This document shows, piece by piece, positions 49,912 through 61,598 of a stretch of DNA of 64,000 nt. This stretch comes from Schoenoplectus triqueter (lineage: Eukaryota > Streptophyta > Magnoliopsida > Poales > Cyperaceae). The DNA is taken from contig CAXKVV010000062.1 in assembly GCA_964058805.1 (NCBI GenBank), positions 1 through 64,000 on the forward strand, given 5' to 3'. Positions within the stretch are counted from its first letter, which is position 1; each line of letters starts with the position of its first letter. Position numbers and translations under genes: made by a program. A model generated the notes under the pieces. It saw only the letters and a program-made list of their open reading frames with translations. It was not told the origin of the DNA and searched no databases.

Positions 49912-51906
49912 GTTGGAGTGTCTAAACTCGATTAAGGTATCATCCGGTTATTCCTCAAATATTTCCAAATTGGCTCGTGAGCCAGCTCGAATTGTAACGA
50001 GCCGTTTGAGTTAGGCTTTTCAGCTCAAAACGTTTTACGAGTTCAACTTGACTCGACTCGAAATTTATGAACTGAGCTTGACTTAAAACCATCTCACTCG
50101 AACTCGACTCGTTTGGAGCGCTAAGTAGAATTTAGTTGCGTTTTTGGATATGGCCTGGGTCAAAAATAGGGTTATCGAGTCTGAACGAACATCTGGTGGG
50201 TTTTGTTTTGTAAACGTGTTGTCATCTAGCTTGGTGGATCATTTAGTGGGCCCGACGGTGGGCACCAAATGATATGGACAAGGGCCCCACGGTGTATGAT
50301 ACGGAGTATTTACAAGGTATCTACGTGTTATAAGCGTGGTCTCCTGTTGTTAGTATGGGGATCGTGTGCGAGGCACTAGAGCTCAATTTTATGTTGTGCT
50401 AGTTCTGTGGCAAATAGGTGCACCCAGATTCTGGTGGCTGTTTTGGGTCCCGTCCCTTGCCAATGGGGATTGATAGGGGGTATTTTAGCTACAGGACAGA
50501 CTATAGTAGGTGTCGTGCGGGATGTGCATCTGTGTCATGTGTCTATGGCAATATACAAGTTCGTTAGAATAAGCCGCTAGTGATCTAACTATGATTTATA
50601 TAAATGTATACAAATATTATGAAAATTGATTATATTTATATATAAATTTTCGATTGTCCCTTATAATTTATTTTAATCATTTAACGTTTTGAATCCTGTC
50701 AATGAGGCTTCTATATTAAAAACTTTTACCCGTCTCCGATAGCCGCGTGGCTGTTGTTCTGTACGTATTCAAAAGACCCGATACACGCAGCATTCAGTAT
50801 ACCCGATGTACCCCGATACTAGGCTGAGTATAAACCGACCGGGACTTGCTAGAGTCATTTGAGTATGAATCATTCAAGTCTGATGAGATATATTTATCTG
50901 ACTTCAAAGTTTGTTGAGGGAATCAATTAATTTTTTAAGGGCTTGAGACTAAAATTTATCTCAAATTTTATTTCAACTATTGAATTAATATTGAGATTGA
51001 AAAAAATATAGAATGAAATATGAGTTGCATTGAGATTAGTGAAAAAAAAATTGATCCAATGATTGAAATAAAATTTAAGACAAATTTTGGACCTCTAAAC
51101 TATGAGCAAATTAACCGGTTCCTTTGTTGAGAACCTCGGATCGTCGATGAAATACCTTGTTGGTATGATATATTCAAGTTTATACCAAGTACAACAATCT
51201 CGAAAACAGCATCCGAGTGGCGTGTGGATAGAATTCAACCCAGAAAACCGCATATCGAAATATTTACCAAGAATTTTGCTATATCCAGAACTGTATACAG
51301 GCCCGCAAATTGGCTGACGGAGTTTGACACATTTTAAGCCTTCTTTCGAGGCCCGCCTAAGCTTTGTGCGGCCTGAAAATATTATCATTCGGCCCACATG
51401 CTGCCCCAAACTCAACAAGCTAATTAGGACTACCATACTTTAGCAAAAGTTCACAACAAAGAGTAAATAATAAAAATTAATAACATATTTTTTATTTGAC
51501 CAATTTTATTTCCTTTCACGTCTGAACTGTTAAAGTTAAATTAGAGATTTAGTGGTAATAATATTGAGAAAGACCATAAATGTAAGAAAGAATGCAAAGA
51601 AACAGATTAAAACCAGACGAAAACCCTACCTCAAAATGAAAATAAAAAGTTTAATAGACCAAAATCAGCCAGCATATATTTAAATTTTAAAGAAAGATCA
51701 CAACAGTAGATAATTACACACATATTGAATTGTCTTCCAAAAAAAAAAGCACACACCAAGAGAGTACGTTTTTCTCACGAATACAAAATTATAATACATT
51801 TCAGATCTTATTGGGGCATCATAAACAGAGCTAACATACATCACAATATAAAGTGTACGAGAAAGACAAACAGTTCACTATACGTACACACACATAAATA
51901 CGTAGA
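49912..51906. other. Intergenic DNA, no gene seen
   Basis: Bases 49970-50110 contain many short CTCGA/ACTCGA/GAGCC motifs, like subterminal repeats of a transposon, and could belong to the CACTA remnant just before. The 113-codon frame on the minus strand at 51095-51436 shows no recognisable domain and lies just past the end of gene B; I treat it as chance. Confidence 0.45.
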
Positions 51907-54900
51907 TCAATTAAGTGACGCAAGGTTGATACCTTGGTTGATTAATGCAAGTGCGGATACACCAGAGATCAAAACTGAAGAATCCCAGGTGGCAAACGCC
52001 CAAGCTGTACCTATAATTATTTGAGTAATAGCTCCAAGACCTTTCCATATGGCGCGTCTTTTCTGCAATGAAATAAACAAAAGGTTATAGCATATAGTGA
52101 TATCATGTAGACGGCTCTATACGCTCTGTCGCCTCTTCTACTCTATGTTATAATATAATTGGGCTACTTTCTGTGTGCTGGTTGATTAATTCTTGTATCT
52201 GTTAAGATTAAGAATAAGGACCAATTTAATAAAGACAGTACCTAATGGATGGAATGCATGCCCTATATAATTACAACGAAGTAGTAATAATGAAAAATTT
52301 ATGAAACTTCGAGAGACCAATGTTAAGGTTGAATAAATATTCCCAATTCAATGATATGTACGGAATTCCAACTATGTACATGCAAAAGGACTCAAGTCAA
52401 CATGCACCGTTGTTGCCAACTACTTGCCATTTAATAAATTTCAAGCCTATCACAAGCAAAATAAATTTTCTAGCTAGACAACAAAATTAAATAACATATT
52501 TTTTATTCTCAAAGAACTATGCCAGCGGGGCAGAACTTATGAGGGACCGGAGGGGTTGTAGTCTCTCCAAAATTTTAGAAAATTAGTGCATCTAGTAGAG
52601 GTTTAAGAAACTTCAAGACAAATTACACTACATATAGTTTTATCAAACCCCCTTCTCCCCAAAAAAATATTAAGTCTTGATATCTCAGGTTTAGAGTTTG
52701 TCTAACATGCTTGTATTTTGACCCGAAATATTAACGAGTCGAATTTTCATTTTTCATGCTCGAAATTTTAATTTAATCAGTTCAATAAAATATTTATATC
52801 ATAATCTTTTAGAATACTAATTTTTACCATGTTTAAAATTATTTTACTATACTTAATGATTTTTAAAATATAACAAAAAAATAAATAAAAAAATACTAAG
52901 ATTTGTATGTAAAAAAAATCATTTTTTAAAAATCTATTTAAAACATAATAAAAATTAGTGTCCTACAATATTATGGTATAAATATTTTATTGAGGTACTT
53001 AAAATTAAAATTTTGAGTTTGAAATATAAATGAAAACATGCTAGACAAAATCCTCCAAAATATTTTTGTCCCTCATAATTTTGATTCAAACTCCATCACC
53101 ATATGCTAGCATCTCAATAAACTCAATTAAATATATATAGAAGGCGAACCTCGATTTTGTTTGCCTTTGCCTCCGCAAAATGGATGAGATCAGTTATGAA
53201 CTTCTCTCGGATTTTTTGAAGCTCCACTAGACAGTCATCATTTGGATACCATTTTAGATCTGAAAACAGTCGTGTGAAAGAAAGAAGATATTACATAGAG
53301 TGTAGAGTTGATTTCACAAAAAAAAAAAATAATCTATGACATTTTATAAAAAAAACAAAAATATATATATATTTTTCACGAGACCAGTTTGGCTCTAAAA
53401 ATGATAACTTGTATGCTTTTGCCAAAACGACCCAGAACGAAAACCATCTTTTTTTTCTCCGACTAAACCGTATCAATCGACTTCGGATAAAAAACAGCCT
53501 TTTAGTCGACGGCGAGGAGACCGACTAAACCGTCACTCGACTCTTTTCTCTCGAGGCGAGGAGACCTCACATCTACTGCCCGGACTCTCTCTCTCTCGAC
53601 AGCAAAAAGGCCTTGTATTGACCCCCCATCTTTGTCTCATGTCAGGGACACAACCTCATGTCTCGCCCCCGCACGCGACCGGACCTCATATCTTCCACCC
53701 CATTTTCCATCTCTCGCTGACAAGGGGACTTCAAATCCGCCAACCATCTCTTTTAAGGAGAATAGTTTCAAATTGTGTCACTTTGAAGTGATCATCTACG
53801 TAAAGATATGCAAAAATGATTTTTTTATTGTCACATTGTATGTACATAATTTGATTTTCAAGGATAACAATTAAAGGCTAATTTATCAGTTCAAGAAAGC
53901 AATGAAACTCGAGTTTGAGATGTTAAATCTCAGAATGATAAGTTACTTTCTTGATCTTGAGATTAAGCAGGAGAAATCGAGAATATTTGCATCTCAAGGA
54001 GCATACGGTCGGAGAATTCTTCAAAAGTTCGGTATAAAAGATTGCAATCTTGTAACAATACTAATGGAATTCAGTGTCAAGCTCTCAAAACTCAAAGGAG
54101 GAGATACTTGACTTGTACAAGATCCGACATTACAAAGTAATGATCAAATTGCAGGTATTTTTGTAAAGACTTTGTCAAAAATCACTATTGGAGAACTATA
54201 AACAGATGCTCGGAATGATAAATCTGTGAAACTTGAGTTTAATGGAGGATGTTGGTGTAGCAAACTCTAAGTCTTGATCTCGAAGGAACAAGAGCTCGAA
54301 AACACAACCACCTCGACAACCTTGAACCTGAAGAAGTAGCAGCAACAAGGACGAGCACAAGGTAAAGATAAAACTCAAGATGAACTAGAGCCTAACCACT
54401 CAGGAACTTTAGAGAGCTTGGGATGAACTCTTACCCCGATGATGAAAAAGAACACTTCTGACATATGTCGCGTGTGTCAGAGATAACTGATAAAAGAAAC
54501 AGTGAAATTGACAGAAGGCTAGGCAATTAATATATTGTATAGTTAGGATTAGATTGATTGTATAGGTAGGTCAGTGCATTTATGACACTGAGAGTATATA
54601 CGTAGAGGAGTAGTGTAGCGTAAAAAAGACAGAGAACACTTTGTTAACACAATTAAGTTATAAAAAAATCTAATAAATTATTTTTAATCTCATTTTAAAT
54701 TCAATTCTTCGTCTGTTCTTTAGTAGTGAGTTGAGTGAAACCTATGACAAACACTAAGATAGTGACCTCGAATTCAAAGACTTTGAGATGTATACTCGAG
54801 ACAGATATAACGGATCTATTAAAATGTGAGTTCAAAGAGTTTGAGACATATGTTGAGGATTCTTAAGAGAGTTGCTCTTTTAATAAGTTTTGGATCAGAT

Positions 54901-57900
54901 CTCCATGTAATACAAATGGATCTGTTAAAATGATGTTCTTCTTCGCTTGGTTGCTCCAATCAAACAACTGAATAAGATGACAACTTTCACTTGTTCTTTA
55001 TTCTTCTTTCTTCATATGTATGTTTATATTTGTTTGACTTCTATTTTAGAGCTAATTCTCTCTCTTACTGTCAGTTTACTTATTTTCTATATTCTCTATA
55101 ATTTTCGATTTATATATAAAACAATCAATGTGTTATATCATGTTGCTAACTTTTTGATAAATTCTAGTTCTTTTTTATTTTTCTCAAGTTGATTTTCTGA
55201 TAGCTCAGTTTAGTTGTCAGATGTCCCCATTAAATTGAACTTCATTGTTTTATCCTATAATTAGGTTCAATACTTGTACTGCCCGAACTGTGCAAGATTT
55301 AATATAGTAAATCAACTATAGTAAATCCCAACACAGAACACACTGTTTGTAATTTTCCATTGTAGCACAGCAGATAATTAATGTTTCCTCACCGCTAACA
55401 CAATTTTGCATTGCCTACCTAGCATAGCGATCCGTTTCGTGCGGGACGGGATAGGTTAGATATAATGCATTCCTCACCAGCGCCATACATATTTTTTTTT
55501 CTTGTAGTGATCTCAATTAAAAAGTTAGTAACAATTCAGATAAGTCAATGACAAAAGTGTGTGTGAAATTTTCTTAGAACAAGTACCTGCAGCTGTAGGT
55601 GTTTGATCATCGAATCGTTTTAGGTAAGATTGAAGCACTTTAATTACAGTAGATTCATTCAGTTTCTTAAGCTTCTTCAATTCAGATGTGAGATTTGACG
55701 TTGCCAAGAAATGTATTTCACGTACCATGTAGTTCATCCTATCATAAAGTCCTTCTGAAAACCTCTGGGATCATGGAAAAAGAGAAATTAATGATGTCAA
55801 TCTATGATAATCATATGGTATTTCTTTTCATCATGTTCCGCTCAAGATAAAAGAAAGACCTAACAACAACTTTTCGAAAAGGGGCCCGGAATAAAACTGA
55901 GGAATGCATATGCCTTAAAACATTGTTTAACTTATGTATTGGTTGCGTTTCAATTTTGGTATAACTTGAATATAATTTGATATTCTATAAAAAATCATCA
56001 AATTTACCCCGTTAAAATTGTCATATTATTTTGATTGTATTTGATGAAATATCAAATGATATTCAATATACACTAAAATTGAAATACAATCAATCCATAA
56101 GTTCAATAATGTGTTTGTATTTTCTTTCTTTCTACTTTTAAGATTTTTTATAAATTTATATGAAGTTGGTTATCAGGGTTATCAAAAAAATATTTTCAAG
56201 GGATCGTGGCCTATTTAGTCTATGCATTCTTCATGTACTTTTTTAAATTAATTGATAAAATAAATATATTAGTTATTATTTCTTACCATAAGTAAATTAT
56301 ATAAATTGAAATATCTTTATCCATTATGTACTGACTTTCAATTATACAATAACGTTAACATCTCTAATTAAATTGTGAAATTTGAAATAATTTGAAGTTT
56401 AGCAACTAAAAATCTATCGGAAAGGAAAACTAATAATATATGCCATGAATGAATAATAAAAGTTTATAACTTATCAATCTTTCTTAAAAATTTAATTAAC
56501 ATACATGTTCATATAATACTATAAGATTTCCTAAGTTTGGATAGAAAAACTAATGGAGTGATCAAACATCAATATGAAGAGACTAAAAATAGATAAATAA
56601 AAGTTGAGTGATCAAATATAGATTTGAGACATAGTTAGTGACATTTCATGAAATTTATTCCAAGGAAAGTAATTATATGTACAAGATACTATAATGGATA
56701 GTGTTTCATATATGTATAAATTAAGAACAATCCAAAATATTTCCACACGATGTGTGTTATGTTTGCATTGCAGACATGATCAGTGTTGTGTTTAGTTTCT
56801 TCTCCCTTGATTTTCATGAATTTTATATTGCTTGTGGGGAGCTAGGACAGATATAGAACTCACCGATAGGAGTCTCATCTCTAGATCGGCCTTCTCTGCA
56901 TTCCTCCTAGCACTGTTAAATGATGCAGTTTCTTTTTCGTACCTATATATGTTTTATCACATCATTGAGACTGAGTAACAAGGTCTTGAAATGCCGGTCT
57001 ACCAAGCATGTGAATCATGCTCGAACTAAATTTTATACATTTTTAATTTTTTTATTATTTTATAAAATAGCTAAAAAATCTCTTAATTAAATTATTATGA
57101 GTCATTCAATAGGAGTCATTTTTTAACTATCTTAAAAAATATAAAATTTGATCTCTAATTAGATTTTCATTTGAAAAACATTTTGACCGGTCGGATCAAC
57201 CATTTAGACTTTGAAGATGGAGAAACGGTCCATAGCACACGAGCCATCTGTACTACGCGTAGCACCATAACCAAACTCATATATATATAGTCCGACTATG
57301 GTGTTTTGCAAAGAACAGAGGCGTTGTGTGCTTTGTACTCTATTTTTAATTTTAAGTCAGAAATAATCGGTCTGAACCGTTCAATCTAATTTCACATAAA
57401 AATCTATTAGTAAACTAAATTTTATATTTTTTAGAATTTTTCGCTATTTTTTCTGATGAGAAAAAAATGACTTGATATGAGAATTCTAGTTCATCAAAAA
57501 ATGACGGTTTTCAAATAAATTCCAAAAAATATAAAATTTGGTTTACTAATAGATTTTGATATGGATATTAGATTGAGCGGTTTGAATCAATTATTTTTGA
57601 CTTAAAATAAAAAATAGAGCGCAAAGCACACAAAACTTTTATGCTTTGCAAAGTACTAATGCCTAATTTTATATATATAGTTATTCTACAGTTAGTCGCG
57701 AAATACAAAACGTTTTTATACTTCGCATCGTATCTTTCATTTTCGAATTCAAAATACTGATCCGACCGATCAAAGTGTTCTCCATATTAAAATATATTAG
57801 GAGATCAAATTTTATATTTTTAGAATTTTTTTTCTATTTTTTTGAGGATTAGAAAATTATTCTTATTAGAAATCATAAATTTAATGCATTTTCATTCACT

Positions 57901-59258
57901 CAAAAAAATAGTAAAAAAATTCTAAAAAATATATAACTTGGTCTAAAAATATATTTCAAGGATCGGTGTTTTAGCATAACTCTGTGACAAATTTTCATTA
58001 TAATAATGAAGATAATATTAAGAATTTGGGTGCACCGATTCTTGCGGATCCCCAGATATTACAAGTGGCTTATTTGCTGAGGAATGACAGAACGAGCAGG
58101 AGTCCCAATGTGCTCAATGTTTACGCGAAAATATTTTTATACATCTTCATATACTTAAAATTATCATAATAGGTCGTGAAACAAACGAAAAATAAATTGT
58201 CACCATGTCATTTTTGTTACCGAATATATAGTAATATGTAATTGTCTATTCTTTTTATTAGAAAGAACTATTATTTTCCTTTTCTATCACCAGAGTTTAT
58301 ACAATTTGTATACAACATTATTCGAAAGGAAGGACTTAGTTGATCGAAGAAATTTACTTCAACGTATAAAATTGTAGATTAATGCATCTTTTTACCCTAT
58401 TCATTTACCTGGTAAGTATTTCTATGCGAAGAACGGAAAAATCTTCGGTGAACTTATTCGCGGGAATATTAAAAAAATCATTCAACCAAAATGCCTGCAA
58501 TGCATAACGACTAGAAAATTATTATAGTATTCCGTACTTACTATAAGTTCTAAAAAGGCTAAGGGATAGAAGTAACAGAATCATGAAGGGATATTTTTAA
58601 CATACCTTTTCTTGCTCAAATGAATCTAGAATCTCTTTCTTAATCTCTTTACACTTGAATTCGGAGTGCACATCCTACACACACATTATGCATATAACTT
58701 ATATGGTGAAATTAGTGATTGTACGTACTATATACTTATAAATTGGATAAAAGAAGAACAAAACTTTATAAGCTAGATAATAGTTAACAAGCGCCTCAAA
58801 GTACCACTAATTGGGTTACCGTTATTGATATCAGTTTTATTATTCAGGTTTAAAAAAATTAATATAATTGTGAAAAAAATTAATTTAATTATTATTGATC
58901 AACTTAAAACTCATTTACAATAAGGTAAAAAAAACTCATTTATAATTGTGAATGATATCAGTTTTATTATCAGTCATAACATTAATTAATTAAAACTCAT
59001 TTACTTTTCTTTTTGGAGGAAAAAAATGAGGGCATATACTTTTATTATTCAGCGCGTGTACGGGTGCATTCATTTGACGATCGTCCCAGTTCATTGAAAT
59101 GTTTGGATTTCCATTTTCCAATAAGGTAAAAAAACACCATCTTCCAAGGAATTGCAATTTAATTAATTAACTTCGAGCCCTCCAACCAACAGACTATATT
59201 TCCTTGTAGGCTTAATAATAATTATTAATGCAGAAAAAACAACGAAGTTAACATTTCT

Positions 59259-59293
<35 letters not shown>

Positions 59294-61527
59294 GAACCTG
59301 AATAATGGTTGCCACTTCTTCCGCATGTTTTGTGAGGTTAGTGACAAACTTAGTCCGAATATTTGGGAGTTCAGCATCCTGATATCGAAACCTTTGTAGA
59401 TCTGAAAAATAATCACGCGGAAATCAGTGATATGGCCATAAAGATTAATTAGAATTTATTTCCATCAAATATGATTAAACTTGAAACCCTTGTAGATTTC
59501 ATACAATATCTTTGTGTTCGATAAAATATACCAAATGACATTAAGTTATATTATATTTGAAACACGATAAATGTACAAGTTCAAATGGCATTTTGCATAT
59601 ATGAATATAAAAAAAAGAATCCGAAAATTGAAAAATTAACTGTACACTTTTTTTTGGATTTTTTCGGTTTTTTAGAATTGTTTGAAGCTGTTAATTTGCT
59701 AATGTTTTCAATGGATCCCTAGCTTATATGTTAAAACTTAACAATAAATTGAAATACAAAAATTTCTATACATTTAATCTCACAGTTTTATGAATTTCTA
59801 TATATAAAGTTATGATACAAAGAGTCACAGATTATAAAATATCTTTTATACTTCGTGTCATATCTCTCATTTTTCGAATTTAAAATACTGATACAACCGT
59901 TTTAGTGTTCCACATATTAAAATATATTTGGATATCAAATTTTACATCTTTAGAAAAAAAATCTTGTGTTTATTTGTAGAAAATTATTATTATTGAAAAT
60001 TATTAGATCAATGTAAAATTGTAAATTTTGAGCGATTCGGATCAATCATTTTAATTTGAAAAATAAAAAAATAGATCCGTAGCACGGACATGATCCGTAC
60101 TATACACAACGCTATAATCCAACTCTCTCTCTCTCTGATAGGGGTTAGTGCTCGACACCATCAAATGGGCTCGAGTAGGCCCATAAACCGAACTCGGGGC
60201 TTCTACAAGTTCATAATCCTTTTTACCTTATACAAAGACCCAACCTCGAGATCCTATTCTCAAGAGTCCTGCTTCGAAGGACCAATCTCGAAGTTGGAGT
60301 CTTCAATGTCCTGTTGCGATATTTAATGCCATCAATGATTATACACGACGTGACATTAAGACACATGCACGACATTAAATGTCATAATTGTCGTCTGAGA
60401 GACGACGGCTGAAACGGCCCAACGGTCATATGACGCAAGATGATGCCTATATAAGATCCAACCCTCGACACATGGAAGGAGGTTGAACAACAGAATGCTT
60501 ACATACTCTTGTACACATACATTCTCGAGATAGCTCATAGAGAAAAATAAAAATATGTCTTTACTCTCATTTCCATGATTGGTATTTCTACCTTACCGGA
60601 AATTATCCGTATCACTCTCCATATATATATTGACACACACAACAATACGAGAATCAACGAAAAGATGTACACGTGAAAAATAATAGGAAAGTTACCAGGT
60701 GTATAGTCATCGAACTCTTTCAGGTAGGGCTTTATAGCATTCTCTATTGCAGAATTATCCATTGCTGAATTATCCAGCTTAAAGAATTTTTCCAACTCAC
60801 GACGGATTTCTGACCTTGCCGAGGAAAGTATTTTACTTGCCAAGTGGCGCATCCTAGCATGAAATCCCTTTTGGAACCTCTGCGAGAAAGGACAAGAGAA
60901 ACTGAAGTTAGTTATTTACTTAATCCATTATATATAATCACCTCATTCTTTTTTGTTTTTGTTACGGCATGCTCGAGATAAAAAAAAAAAAAAAACAAAG
61001 ACAGCGACCTATAAAAAAAAAACTGCCCCGGCAAATAAACTGAGGATCAGGAAAATCCACATGCCCCCGAGGACTTGAGTTGCATTGGAACATATATGAG
61101 GGATTTTTAACAATTGGTTATTTTGAAAATACTATTTTAAAAAATATATAAAAAATTATTTGAAGGCAGAGTAAGTTTATACATATGTTATTCAACTTAT
61201 AAATAGATAATTTCTCAAATTTCATATAATTTAGATACTGTTTGATAGTCTATCAAAAATAATTTATAATAATTATAATTTTATGTTCTTTGAGGAACCA
61301 TTAAATAATAGCTAAATTTAAGCATTATGAATCTATAAATTAAGGAATATATTGATAAATTATGTTTTATTTTTAAGATTCATTTAGAATTTTATTGTCA
61401 AGAGATCGAAGTAATATCTTCATCAATCTCTCATTCGTCCATGTTTAAATCAAAATGATATGGTAGAACAATGACACTCCACTGCATTCTTTATATGTCA
61501 AGGGAACTGATCGCGCGGGCCCAATAA

Positions 61528-61598
<71 letters not shown>

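Noticed and set aside
51095..51436. 113-codon minus-strand frame beyond the end of gene B
   Set aside because: It does not resemble a further RHD3 exon, and gene B already has a natural stop at 51907.
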